Positions 25,305 through 33,750 of a stretch of DNA of 64,000 nt are shown here, one piece after another (positions within the stretch are counted from its first letter, which is position 1; each line of letters opens with the position of its first letter). A program made the position numbers and the translations under genes. Source of the stretch: Micromonospora marina (lineage in GTDB: Bacteria; Actinomycetota; Actinomycetes; Mycobacteriales; Micromonosporaceae); NCBI RefSeq assembly GCF_900091565.1, contig NZ_FMCV01000003.1, positions 310,001-374,000 on the forward strand. Direction: 5' to 3'. The notes under the pieces are model-generated. The model saw only the letters and a list, made by a program, of their open reading frames with translations, made no database searches and had not been told where the DNA came from.

Positions 25305-25990
25305 CCACCCGCCCGTACGTGCTGCTCAGCTGCGCGATGTCGATCGACGGCTACATCGACGACGCGACCACCGACCGGCTTCTGCTGTCGAACGACGACG
25401 ACCTGGACCGGGTCGACGCGACCCGGGCCGGGTGCGACGCGATCCTCGTGGGCGCGGCGACGGTGCGCCGCGACGACCCCCGCCTGCTGATCCGCAGCGA
25501 GCGACGGCGCGCCGAGCGGGTGGCGCGCGGCCTGCCCCCGTCGCCGGTGAAGGTGACTGTCACCGGCAGCGGCGACCTCGATCCGGGGGCGCGCTTCTTC
25601 ACCATGGGTGACGGGCTCAAGCTGGTGTACTGCCCGAGCGGAGTGGTGGACAAGGCCCGTGAGCAGGTCGGCGCCGTGTCGACTGTGGTCGACGCGGGCG
25701 ATCCGGCCACCGCGGAGGCGGTGGCGGCCGACCTGGCCGGGCGCGGGGTGACGCGCCTGATGGTGGAGGGCGGCGGCTCGATGCACCGCCAGTTCCTCAC
25801 CGCCGGCCTGGCCGACGAGCTGCACCTGGTGGTCGCCCCGTTCTTCGTGGGGGACCGGCGGGCGCCGCGCTTCGTCGGGGACGGCCGCTTCCCGTGGCAC
25901 CCGGGCCGCCGGGCCCGGGTGGTCGAGGTGCGCCAGATCGGCGACGTGGTGCTCACCCGCTACGCGTTGTCCGACCGCTGCCCGGCCTGA
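25301..25990 (+). CDS. RibD C-terminal domain (pyrimidine/dihydrofolate-type reductase)
   Basis: 229 residues, equal to the reductase half of RibD and lacking the deaminase half. It begins YVLLSCAMSIDGYIDDA, contains CDAILVGAATVRRDDP and the NADPH-binding RLMVEGGGSMHRQFLTAG. RibD reductases convert the ribosylamino side chain to ribitylamino. Directly coupled to GTP cyclohydrolase II (GTGA overlap), it likely acts on the next intermediate. Last gene of the seven-gene operon. The 124 bases up to the convergent ABC transporter hold nothing I can name. Confidence 0.85.
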   Translation: MTTRPYVLLSCAMSIDGYIDDATTDRLLLSNDDDLDRVDATRAGCDAILVGAATVRRDDPRLLIRSERRRAERVARGLPPSPVKVTVTGSGDLDPGARFFTMGDGLKLVYCPSGVVDKAREQVGAVSTVVDAGDPATAEAVAADLAGRGVTRLMVEGGGSMHRQFLTAGLADELHLVVAPFFVGDRRAPRFVGDGRFPWHPGRRARVVEVRQIGDVVLTRYALSDRCPA

Positions 25991-26114
25991 CCCGTCGTCC
26001 CGCCCGATCCGCCCTTGGGCAAGCTCACGGTCTTGATCAGTTCGTTGACCATACGATGGTGGTGGTGCTGACCGTCACCCCGATCGTCGCGGCCAGGGGC
26101 TGAGCCCGGGCACG

Positions 26115-26852
26115 TCAGAGCACCTGGGACAGGAAGCGCCGCAGCCGCGGGTGCTCCGGCGCCTCGAACACCGCCTCCGGCGGCCCGGCCTCCAGCACCA
26201 CGCCCGCGTCCATGAACGCCACCGTGTCGGCGACGCTGCGCGCGAATCCCATCTCGTGCGTCACCACCACCATCGTCATCCCGGCGGCGGCCAGGTCCGC
26301 CATCACCGCGAGCACGCCCTTGACCAGTTCCGGGTCCAGCGCGCTGGTCGCCTCGTCGAACAGCATCACCTGCGGGCGCAGCGCGAGCGCCCGTGCGATG
26401 GCGACGCGCTGCTGCTGGCCGCCGGAGAGCTGCGCGGGCCGGGCGTCCGCCTTGCCGGCCAGGCCGACCAGAGCGAGTTGGGCACGGGCCAGCGCCACCG
26501 CCTCGTCCTCGCTCAGCTTCTTGAGCTTGCGCAGCGCCAGCGTGATGTTGCGCAGCACGCTCAGGTGCGGGAACAGGTTGAACTGCTGGAACACCATCCC
26601 GATGCGCTGGCGCAGGGCGTCCGGGTCGTCGCGCAGCACGCTGCGCCCGTCCAGCAGGACGTCACCCCGGTCCGGCTCGATCAGCCGGTTGACGGTGCGC
26701 AGCAGCGTCGACTTGCCGGAGCCGGACGGGCCGATCACGCAGGCCGCCCGGCCCCGGGCCACGTCGAGGTCCGCGCCGCGCAGCACCCGGTGCGCGCCGA
26801 AGGCCAGGTGCACGTCGCGGACGGCCAGGCTGACCGAGGTGGTGGTGGTCAT
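26115..26852 (-). CDS. Polar amino-acid ABC transporter ATP-binding protein (GlnQ/TcyC type)
   Basis: 245 residues. Walker [25 protein letters not shown] and [18 protein letters not shown] are typical of the polar amino-acid uptake subfamily. It shares a four-base overlap with the permease gene and forms a three-gene uptake system with the binding protein upstream. The SAM-IV riboswitch and leader peptide ahead of the operon suggest cystine or methionine as cargo. Confidence 0.9.
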   Translation of the reverse strand: MTTTTSVSLAVRDVHLAFGAHRVLRGADLDVARGRAACVIGPSGSGKSTLLRTVNRLIEPDRGDVLLDGRSVLRDDPDALRQRIGMVFQQFNLFPHLSVLRNITLALRKLKKLSEDEAVALARAQLALVGLAGKADARPAQLSGGQQQRVAIARALALRPQVMLFDEATSALDPELVKGVLAVMADLAAAGMTMVVVTHEMGFARSVADTVAFMDAGVVLEAGPPEAVFEAPEHPRLRRFLSQVL

Positions 26853-27619
26853 CGCGGATCCTTTCCGGACGGGGTGAGGCCGGCCGGCTCGGTCTCGGGT
26901 TCGGGCGGCGCGGCCGGGCGGCCCTGCCGCAGGCGCCGGTCCAGCCAGTTGACCGCGTGGGTCAGCGGCACGGTCAGCACCAGGTAGAACAACCCGGCCA
27001 GCAGCAGCGCGGACTGGTTGCCGGTGTTCGCCGCGTAGTCCTGCCCGATCCGGAACAGCTCCCGCTGGCTGGCCAGCAGGCCGAGGAAGTAGACCAGGCT
27101 GGAGTCCTTGATCAACGCGATGAGCTGGTTGACCCAGGCGGGCAGCACCCGGCGTACGCCCTGCGGGATGATCACCAGGCGCATGGCCTCGCCCCAGGAG
27201 AAGCCGAGCGCCCGTGCTCCCTCCAGCTGGGCGGCCTCCACGCTCAGGATGCCGGCCCGGAAGATCTCACCGAGGTAGGCGGCGGCGATCAGGGACAGCG
27301 CCAGCACCCCCAGCGGGTAGGGGTTCGGCCCCCACACCTGCATGCCGAGCGGCGCCAGGCCCACGCCGATCAGCAGGATGGTCGCCGCGGCCGGCAGGCC
27401 GCGGAACACGTCGGTGTAGACCCGCGCCGGCCACCGCAACCATCGGGTACGCGAGATGCCGGCGACGGCCAGCAGCATGCCGAGCACCGAGCCGAGCAGG
27501 GCGGCGGAGACCGCCAGGGTCAGCGTGTTGGGCAGCCCGACGGTGAGCATCTCGGGCAGCGCCTCGCGCATCGAGTCCCAGTCGAAGAACGTCTCCCACA
27601 GCGTGTTCAGTGGATCCAT
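26849..27619 (-). CDS. Polar amino-acid ABC transporter permease (His/Glu/Gln/Cys type)
   Basis: 256 residues, with five or so membrane helices. The His/Glu/Gln/Arg permease-family pattern is visible: [20 protein letters not shown] with the EAA loop and [21 protein letters not shown] single permease probably forms a homodimer. Its start lies 38 bases after the binding-protein stop. Amino-acid type is inferred from the upstream sulfur-related RNA elements. Confidence 0.9.
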   Translation of the reverse strand: MDPLNTLWETFFDWDSMREALPEMLTVGLPNTLTLAVSAALLGSVLGMLLAVAGISRTRWLRWPARVYTDVFRGLPAAATILLIGVGLAPLGMQVWGPNPYPLGVLALSLIAAAYLGEIFRAGILSVEAAQLEGARALGFSWGEAMRLVIIPQGVRRVLPAWVNQLIALIKDSSLVYFLGLLASQRELFRIGQDYAANTGNQSALLLAGLFYLVLTVPLTHAVNWLDRRLRQGRPAAPPEPETEPAGLTPSGKDPR

Positions 27620-27657
27620 GTCCGCTCCGTCCGCCCCGCTCGTGCCCGGTCACCGGC

Positions 27658-28512
27658 TCAGGAGGCGGCCGACGGCGACGGCACCGCCACCGACCCGCTG
27701 CCCGGCTCGAAGCCGGCCGGGATCGGCCGCCCCGGGTAGTACTCGGCCTGCAGGCGGCTCCACGTGCCGTCGGCGATCACCTCGTCCAGGCCCTTGTTCA
27801 GCGCCTCGCGCAGCTTGTCGTCGCCATTGGCCACCGCGTACGCGGTCGGGGTGGGGCTGAGCTGCTTCGCCGCGACCTTGATCCTGCCGTTGCTGTCGGC
27901 GGCGGACTTGTCGCCGATCTCGGCCGGGGCGATCCAGGCGTCTGCCGTGCCGGCCTTGAGCTGGTTGATCGCGCTGTTGTAGTCGGGCACCCGCACCGGG
28001 TCGAGGTTCTGCCTGGTGGCGTAGTCGTCCTGCACGGTGCCCTGGACCACCACCACGCGCTTGCCGGTGAGCTGGTCGAAGCCGGTGATCGCAGAGCCCG
28101 CGGGCACGTCCAGGCCGAAGTAGCCGAAGTCGTAGCCGTTGCCGAAGTCGACTGTCTTCTTCCGCGCCTCGGTGATCGTGATCGAGGAGCTGCCCACGTC
28201 GAACTTGCCGCTGTTGACCTGGGCGAGCAGGCCGGAGAAGTCGGTGCCGACGAACTCCACCTTCAGGCCGAGCTTGGCGGCCACGGCGCGCAGCAGCTCG
28301 TTGTCGAAGCCGGTGAACTTCCCGTCCTTCAGGAAGACGTTCGGCGGGGCGTCGGTGAGCGTGCCGGCGCGGATCACGCCGGGCTGGAGCAGGCCGTACG
28401 GGTTGTCGGCCGCGGCGGTGTCGTCGCCGCCGCAGGCGGTGAGCGCGGTGGCGGCGAGCAGGGCCGCCGCACCGACGGCGGCGGCACGGGTCAGGACGGT
28501 ACGGAAACGCAC
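27658..28512 (-). CDS. Amino-acid ABC transporter substrate-binding lipoprotein
   Basis: 284 residues. The signal peptide ends with a lipobox (LTAC). The mature part shows FTGFDNELLRAVAAKLGL and VGSSSITITEARKKTVDFG, characteristic of family 3 solute-binding proteins for polar amino acids including cystine. A short Ser/Pro-rich tail ends the protein. It is the first transporter gene downstream of a SAM-IV riboswitch and leader peptide, so expression is probably high when S-adenosylmethionine is scarce. Confidence 0.9.
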   Translation of the reverse strand: MRFRTVLTRAAAVGAAALLAATALTACGGDDTAAADNPYGLLQPGVIRAGTLTDAPPNVFLKDGKFTGFDNELLRAVAAKLGLKVEFVGTDFSGLLAQVNSGKFDVGSSSITITEARKKTVDFGNGYDFGYFGLDVPAGSAITGFDQLTGKRVVVVQGTVQDDYATRQNLDPVRVPDYNSAINQLKAGTADAWIAPAEIGDKSAADSNGRIKVAAKQLSPTPTAYAVANGDDKLREALNKGLDEVIADGTWSRLQAEYYPGRPIPAGFEPGSGSVAVPSPSAAS

Positions 28513-28554
28513 GATGTCTCTCCAGAATGGACTGACGCGCGGCGCGCGTCGGTG

Positions 28555-28585
28555 CCGGCCCGCGCCGGACGGACGGCCGGGCCGG
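28555..28585 (-). terminator. GC hairpin between leader peptide and transporter genes
   Basis: CCGGCCC (28555-28561) pairs with GGGCCGG (28579-28585) around a loop that can itself pair. It lies after the leader-peptide stop and before the binding-protein start, the right place for an attenuator. No U-run is seen, so this is tentative. Confidence 0.3.
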
Positions 28586-28621
28586 AGAAGGGTGGATCGG
28601 GGAAAGGAGGGTGGCGTTCGT

Positions 28622-28747
28622 TCAGCGCGCGCGGCGACAGGCGTCGCTGCACACCCGCATCAGGTCGACGTGGCGGCGCTTGACCAGCGCGAAGCGGGCC
28701 GGGTACGCGGCGACGTCGTCGGAGGGGGTGAAGGGTGGTGCGATCAT
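28622..28747 (-). CDS. Short leader peptide with C-terminal cysteines
   Basis: 41 codons with a clear ribosome-binding site (AGGGAGA, 4-5 bases before the ATG). The second half reads KRRHVDLMRVCSDACRRAR, very like the short actinobacterial leader peptides that precede sulfur and cysteine genes (RRHVDL..., then Cys codons near the end). Ribosome stalling at the two Cys codons (33 and 37) when cysteine is short could change folding of the downstream RNA. It lies between the SAM-IV riboswitch and the transporter operon, so it would add cysteine sensing to SAM sensing. It is too short to judge by composition; the motif and position are the evidence. Confidence 0.65.
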   Translation of the reverse strand: MIAPPFTPSDDVAAYPARFALVKRRHVDLMRVCSDACRRAR

Positions 28748-28779
28748 CGGTCTCCCTGGTCTGTTGCTGACCTGGGTGC

Positions 28780-28891
28780 CAGGCCACGCTTGCACCGGCG
28801 GCTGCCGGTGCCTGGTCTTCACCCGGGGCACCCCACCGCGGAGGAGGGTTGCCGGCCAGCGAGCCGGGGCTTCGCGCTGGCACTCATGACC
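28780..28891 (-). promoter_or_regulatory. SAM-IV riboswitch
   Basis: The minus-strand RNA opens with GGUCAUGAGUGCCAGCG, continues AAGCCCCGGCU, GCUGGCCGGCAACCCUCC and CCGCGGUGGGGUGCCCCGGG, then GAAGACC closes the basal helix with GGUC, and GCAAGC follows a GC-rich hairpin. This order matches the SAM-IV class nearly base for base in the ligand-binding core. SAM-IV RNAs occur in actinobacteria upstream of sulfur-amino-acid genes and shut off expression when S-adenosylmethionine is abundant. A CCUGG/CCAGG mini-hairpin at 28771-28783 lies between the aptamer and the leader-peptide ribosome-binding site and may be part of the switch. End points are approximate. Confidence 0.88.
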
Positions 28892-29020
28892 TGCCCGGAA
28901 GGCTAGCAGCACCGCCGTGGCCGCCGTCCAGCCGTTATGACCACCCTCACGCGCGGCGGCGCACCGCCGGGCCGGGACGACTGCCGGGCGGGTCCGGCCC
29001 ACGGGCCGCAGAATGGGCGG

Positions 29021-29209
29021 ATGGCCGACCGGCGGGTGACAGTCGACGACCTCGGCGCGTCGTTGATCAAGGGCAACGCGGACGCGGTGGACCTGACGGC
29101 CAGCTTCGCCGCCCGTCCACGGGTCACCGGCTGGTGCGTCCGTCCCGGCGAGCCGTGCCCGGGGGTGCGGCGGGCCGGTGCGCGTCCGCACGCCGGCCCG
29201 CTCGGGTGA
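29021..29209 (+). CDS. Possible small protein, weak support
   Basis: 62 codons from an ATG preceded by GGGCGG. The first part (VTVDDLGASLIKGNADAVDL) reads like normal protein with strong third-position GC; the end is Arg/Pro/Ala-rich and less convincing. No family is recognised. It occupies part of an otherwise empty stretch between the riboswitch promoter side and the end of the DUF6493-like gene (28892-29259), where I see nothing else. Confidence 0.25.
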   Translation: MADRRVTVDDLGASLIKGNADAVDLTASFAARPRVTGWCVRPGEPCPGVRRAGARPHAGPLG

Positions 29210-29259
29210 CGACGGGACCGCCCGGGGGACAGCGCCGGTTCGGCCGGTGAGGCTCCGGT

Positions 29260-31779
29260 TCAGGCCGCCAGGGCGGTGGTGAGCCGGCGGGCCTCGGCGA
29301 CCAGCCTGCTGCCGCCGCCGCGGGCCACCACGTCGGCCAGTCCGGGCACCTCGATCCGGACGCCTGTCGTGGCCGCCGCCTCCGCCGCCAGCGCCAGCAG
29401 GTCCGGTGTGCCCCGGGGCGGTGCCGGCGCGGCCAGCAGCGGCGGCAACGCCTCGGCGAGCAGCCGCCACGCGCTCAGCGGGGCACCCGCCGCCACCGCG
29501 TCGCGCAGGGGCGTGACCGCCCGGGTGAGGACGACCTGCCCCTGCGTCCCCATCTCGCCCAGATGCCGGCCGATCCGAGGCGCGTCCAGGTCACCGGCGG
29601 CCGCCAGGAGCAGCAGCGCGTCGAGCGCGGCCACCCGGTCCGCCTCGTGCCGGGCGCACAGCCCGTACGCCACGGCCAGGTCCAGCGCGGGCCCGCCCGC
29701 GCCCGTGCACTCGGCGAGCGCCAGCAGGACCGGTCCTCGCCCGCCGAGACCCTCCTGGGCGGCCATGGCCAGTTCGGGGAGGACCTGGGCGGCGACCACG
29801 CCCCGGTGCCCGGGCAGCACCGCCGGCCACAGGTCGACGGCGCCGAACATCCGGGTGCCGATCGCCGGAGGCGCCAGGGTGAGCAGTCCGAACCGGTCGT
29901 CCACGTCGGCCGGCGGGGTGAGCGCTACCAGCCGGCGTCGGTCCGGCAACGAGTCGTAGGCCCAGTCGTACGCGCGGGATCGTTCCCGCCGGCCCACAGT
30001 CACCACCTCCTGCGCCGGCACCGGCACGACCTCGCCACGCAACCAGACCGCCAGTTCGATCCCGGCGGTCGTGCCGAGCGCCTCCGCGCGTGCCGCCAGC
30101 GGCTCGTCGACGACGGCCGGCAGCCGCAGGAAGGCCTGCGTGCAGTCCCACCGCCAGTGCGGCCGGTCGCCGAGCGCGGCCAGCCGCTCGTACAGCACAG
30201 CCGGTTCGATCGCCCCGCTGGTCGAGGTGGGCGCGGACATCAACCCCGGATCGTCGTGACCGGCCAGCCGCTGCCCGGCCTCGGCCAGGCGCAGGCGGTA
30301 GAGCCACGTCGGTGCGGGACGCCCGGATGCCGCCTGCGCGGACCGGGACGTCGCCAGCACCGAGGCCCAGTGGTCCCGGCGGCGGGTGGCGTCCCCGATC
30401 CCGGCGGCTGCCAGCAGCAACCCGTTCACCTGCGCCGCGGGCAGGAACCGGCCCCAGCTCTCGTCACACTCGGCCACCCCCGCCCGGCGCAGCACCGGCG
30501 CCAGCGCCGCCGCGACCCGGTCGCGCTCGCGGGTGCCCAGCCGCACCAGACCTTCCACGACCCGTTCGAGAACCGCTGTCGGCCACTGCCCGCGCAGCGC
30601 TGCCGCCACCTCCTCCACCAACTCGTCCACCTCGGCGATCGGGGGCGGCGCGGCCGCTGCCGGCAGCGGCGGCGGCAGGTCGTCGCGCGCCTCGGCCACT
30701 CTGGTGACGGCCACCGGCCGGTGACCGTGGCGCTGCGCCAGCGTCAGCGCGCGCTCGCGCAGGCCGGCATCGGGATGGTCGGCCGCCACGGCGAGCACCG
30801 CGCCGATCTGCGGGGCCCGGTCGGGGTGCTGGCGGGCCAGCCGGTCGAGCCAGGACACCTGCGCCCGGACCAGGGCCTTCTCCGGCCGGGCCAGCACCGT
30901 CCGGGCGGCCTCCCACAGCGCCTCCGGCTCGGCGACGTCACCGGCCTGCCGCAGCGTCCGCTGGGCGGCGCTGGCCACCGGACCGGGGCCGTCGGCGAGC
31001 AGCCGCAGATAGGCGCTCGACCGCACCGCCACCTCGTCGGGGGTCGGCGCCAGCAGGTCGTGCAGGACCAGGAACGGTCGCAGCGCGCCCGGCCGGTCGC
31101 CGCGCAGCAGCCGGCCCAGGACGCCGTTGAGCAGGACCGCCCGGTCGAGCCGGCCCTCCGCCGCCAACGCCGTCAGCGCCCGGGGCACCGCCTCCGTCCC
31201 CGTGCCGTCGCCGCGGTCCAGCTCGGTGCCCACACCGTCCACCTCGAACAGGCGCGGCAGCAGGGCGTCGAGGAACGGGTCGGCACGCAGCCGGTCCACC
31301 GTCGGCGGGCGCGTACCGCGCGGGTCCGGCCAGCCCTGCGCCGCCGCCCAGCCGCGCACGAAGTCGTCAGCGGTCGACGGCGGCGCCTTCTCGGCCAGCA
31401 GGAGACCGGCGACGAACCGCCAGCCCGCGACCATCCGGGCCCGGGGGAGCCGGTCGGCCAGCTTGTACGCCACGTCGGCCAGCCAGGTCACCCCGCGTTC
31501 CCGGGCGACGTCGACCACCGGCGCGGCGTCGACGCCGACCAGCCAGACCGACCGGCGGCCCAGCAGCGCGGCGACCTTCGTCGGGGTGCTCAGCGTCCCC
31601 ACCGCGGCCACCGCCAGCGTCGCCGCCTCGCCCTGCCACCACCAGGCGTCCCGCCGGCGGCGCACATCGGCGACCAGTTCGTCGCCGAGCGCCCGCCGGG
31701 CCGGCTCGTCCAGCCCGGCCAGAGCCGACCGGACCTTCGACATCCTGCCGCGCGCCACCGCCTCGACGAAGCCGGTCAC
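29260..31779 (-). CDS. Large helical-repeat protein, DUF6493-like
   Basis: 839 residues, rich in Ala, Leu and Arg. It appears all-helical with recurring ARxLxxAGDVAEPEALWEAA-like units, consistent with HEAT/ARM-type repeats over most of its length, and has no signal peptide or membrane helix. The GTG start overlaps the stop of the SWIM-domain gene by four bases, so the two are translated together and probably act as a complex. The same frame is open further upstream but there it runs antisense-like through the SWIM gene and is rejected. I place it with DUF6493 on overall look and on its partnership with a SWIM protein. Function unknown. Confidence 0.65.
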   Translation of the reverse strand: MTGFVEAVARGRMSKVRSALAGLDEPARRALGDELVADVRRRRDAWWWQGEAATLAVAAVGTLSTPTKVAALLGRRSVWLVGVDAAPVVDVARERGVTWLADVAYKLADRLPRARMVAGWRFVAGLLLAEKAPPSTADDFVRGWAAAQGWPDPRGTRPPTVDRLRADPFLDALLPRLFEVDGVGTELDRGDGTGTEAVPRALTALAAEGRLDRAVLLNGVLGRLLRGDRPGALRPFLVLHDLLAPTPDEVAVRSSAYLRLLADGPGPVASAAQRTLRQAGDVAEPEALWEAARTVLARPEKALVRAQVSWLDRLARQHPDRAPQIGAVLAVAADHPDAGLRERALTLAQRHGHRPVAVTRVAEARDDLPPPLPAAAAPPPIAEVDELVEEVAAALRGQWPTAVLERVVEGLVRLGTRERDRVAAALAPVLRRAGVAECDESWGRFLPAAQVNGLLLAAAGIGDATRRRDHWASVLATSRSAQAASGRPAPTWLYRLRLAEAGQRLAGHDDPGLMSAPTSTSGAIEPAVLYERLAALGDRPHWRWDCTQAFLRLPAVVDEPLAARAEALGTTAGIELAVWLRGEVVPVPAQEVVTVGRRERSRAYDWAYDSLPDRRRLVALTPPADVDDRFGLLTLAPPAIGTRMFGAVDLWPAVLPGHRGVVAAQVLPELAMAAQEGLGGRGPVLLALAECTGAGGPALDLAVAYGLCARHEADRVAALDALLLLAAAGDLDAPRIGRHLGEMGTQGQVVLTRAVTPLRDAVAAGAPLSAWRLLAEALPPLLAAPAPPRGTPDLLALAAEAAATTGVRIEVPGLADVVARGGGSRLVAEARRLTTALAA

Positions 31780-33110
31780 GACAGCGCCTCCACCGGCGCC
31801 GCGGCCATCGACACGGCCAGCGCGTGCCGGCACGGCCCCCGCTGCCCGCGGTGCCGCGCCCACCAGCGGCAGGAACAGGAGTACGCGCCGTCCGGGTGCC
31901 GGCGTACCCGGTAGGTCTCGGCGCCGGTGCGTACCGTCGCGTGCTCGCCGTCGCGCTCGACCGCGCCGCGCTCGACGAGTGCCCGCGCGCCGACCAGCCG
32001 CGGGTTGTCCCGCTCCGCGCGGCCCGCGTCGTAGGGCATCACCCGGTGGAAGTACGCCCCGTCCGCCACGTCGTAACCGACCCGCCCGGCGGTGCCCAGC
32101 TGGGCGAGCGCGGCGCGGACCCGCTCGTCGGGCAGCGCGGCGGCGTCGGCCAGCGCGGCGACGTCGATCGTCGGATCCCAGTTGAGCAGCGCGCCCACCA
32201 GCTCCGCGTCGTCGACCACCTCGTCGCCCGCGAGCGCCGCCAGGGCCGCCCCCTCGCCGGAGAACCCCCGGTACGGCTCGGGGGAGAGTGTCAGCGACAC
32301 CCGCAACGCCCCGGTGTCCAGCTCCCACGTGCTCGGCACGGCCGGTGAACCGGCCCGCACGGCCGGGCCGTACACCCGCAGGGAGCGCGCGTGCCGCAGC
32401 ACGCCGCGCAGCGCCGCGAGCCTTCCCGCGCCGGCCAGGCAGACCGCGCCCGGCACCGGGCGGGAGGTCAGCCGCAGCGTACGCCCGGCGGGCACCGCCC
32501 ACAGCACGCTCCGGTCGCCGGCGGCGGGCAGCCGGCGCAGGAACGCCGCCGCCTCCGCCGTCGCGATCTCGGCGCGCGGTTCGAAACCGGCGGTGAGCAC
32601 GTGCACCTCGGCGAACCCGCGCAGCCAGCGGCCGGGCAGCGGGACCTTCCGCTCGACCACCGAGCCGTCCAGGGTGGAGACGGTCAGGTCGTCCGGCCCG
32701 ACCGCCACGTGCAGCGGCTCGATGCCGCCCACCCGGGCCAGCGCCTCCCGCAGCGGCGGGTTCACGTCCACGTTCGTGGTGCCGTGGCCGCTGATCTCCC
32801 CGTTCAGCCCGTCCGGCAGCACGTCCATCCGCGCGTACACCCCGCAGCAGCCCGAGAACGACTCGAAGCGCAGTCGGCCCCGGCTGCCGGTCACCACCGG
32901 GTCCAGGCTGGCCGGGCTGACCGGCTGGTGGTAGCGGGTGCGGGCCACCTCGGCGACGGCGAGCAGCCCGGCCGCCGCGGCGGCCGGGGCGGTGAGGAAC
33001 CCGGTGAAGAAGCGCGGGTTGGCCGCCGGGCCGCCGCAGGTCTGCAGATCGAGACCGGCGGAGCGCAGCGCGGACGGCTGAAGGTATCGGTACGTCTGGA
33101 CGGCGTTCAC
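31776..33110 (-). CDS. SWIM zinc-finger protein
   Basis: 444 residues from the GTG of VNAVQTYRYLQP. The C-terminal 40 residues carry a SWIM finger: YSCSCRWWARHRGQRGPCRH, CxC followed by CxH. The body (ESFSGCCGVYARMDVLPDGL, GTTNVDVNPPLREAL) is a domain shared by actinobacterial SWIM proteins of unknown function. SWIM fingers bind DNA or proteins. It is cotranslated with the helical DUF6493-like protein. Related pairs occur with MoxR ATPase and VWA-domain proteins in proposed conflict systems, but none of those is adjacent here. Confidence 0.78.
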   Translation of the reverse strand: MNAVQTYRYLQPSALRSAGLDLQTCGGPAANPRFFTGFLTAPAAAAAGLLAVAEVARTRYHQPVSPASLDPVVTGSRGRLRFESFSGCCGVYARMDVLPDGLNGEISGHGTTNVDVNPPLREALARVGGIEPLHVAVGPDDLTVSTLDGSVVERKVPLPGRWLRGFAEVHVLTAGFEPRAEIATAEAAAFLRRLPAAGDRSVLWAVPAGRTLRLTSRPVPGAVCLAGAGRLAALRGVLRHARSLRVYGPAVRAGSPAVPSTWELDTGALRVSLTLSPEPYRGFSGEGAALAALAGDEVVDDAELVGALLNWDPTIDVAALADAAALPDERVRAALAQLGTAGRVGYDVADGAYFHRVMPYDAGRAERDNPRLVGARALVERGAVERDGEHATVRTGAETYRVRRHPDGAYSCSCRWWARHRGQRGPCRHALAVSMAAAPVEALS

Positions 33111-33169
33111 GGCGCAGACCGTAGAGCGACCGACCGACAAAACCGCGACGGTCCTGCTAGCGTCCTCGG

Positions 33170-33712
33170 ATGTTCGCCCATGCCCTCACCGACGACGCCG
33201 AGCTGCGTCCACTGTCGCCCTGGCACGCCGACGAGTTCCTGGCCAACCTCGACCGCTGCCGCGAGCACATCGCGCCGTGGGTCGGCGCGTCCTTCGTCGC
33301 CACCGACGCCGAGTCGGCCCGCAAGGTCCTGCAGGCGTACGCCGACCGGTGGGCCCGCGACGACGGCGGCATCTGGGGCATCTGGCAGCGCGGCACGCTC
33401 GTCGGCGGCGTGCTGCTCGTGTCGCTGAGCACCGAACGCGGGGTGTGCGAGGCCGGCTGCTGGCTGGAACCGGGCGCCGAGGGGCAGGGCCTGGTCACCC
33501 GCGCGGCCCGCTTCGTCATCGACTGGGCGGTGCGGGAGCGCGGCATCCACCGGGTCGAGTGGGTCACGAAGGCGGGCAACGAGCGCAGTGTCGCCGTCGC
33601 GCGGCGGCTCGGCATGAGCCGCGACGGCGTCATGCGCGGGGCCGCCCCGGTGCCGGACGGCCGCGCCGACCTGGAGGTCTGGTCGGTGCTGGCGCCGGAG
33701 TGGACCGCCTGA
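33170..33712 (+). CDS. GNAT acetyltransferase, RimJ/RimL type
   Basis: 180 residues. The fold pattern of RimL-like enzymes is clear: AELRPLSPWHADEFLANLDR at the start, then GVCEAGCWLEPGAEGQGLVT (acetyl-CoA loop, variant of the Q/RxxGxG/A motif) and HRVEWVTKAGNERSVAVARR near the end. These enzymes acetylate N-terminal amino groups of proteins such as ribosomal L12, or small molecules. It starts only 60 bases from the SWIM gene, which runs the other way. Confidence 0.85.
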   Translation: MFAHALTDDAELRPLSPWHADEFLANLDRCREHIAPWVGASFVATDAESARKVLQAYADRWARDDGGIWGIWQRGTLVGGVLLVSLSTERGVCEAGCWLEPGAEGQGLVTRAARFVIDWAVRERGIHRVEWVTKAGNERSVAVARRLGMSRDGVMRGAAPVPDGRADLEVWSVLAPEWTA

Positions 33713-33750
33713 CCGCCGAAATTGTCGTACCCGGACGTGAACATGTGTCC

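Noticed and set aside
26040-26103. Short plus-strand frame ending MVVVLTVTPIVAARG in the convergent gap
   Set aside because: Only about 20 codons, no ribosome-binding site and no partner sequence; probably chance.
31780-32502. Upstream extension of the DUF6493-like reading frame, giving a 1080-residue protein
   Set aside because: This part lies within the SWIM gene on the same strand in another frame, is extremely Gly/Arg-rich and shows no domain; a GTG overlapping the SWIM stop is the natural start.
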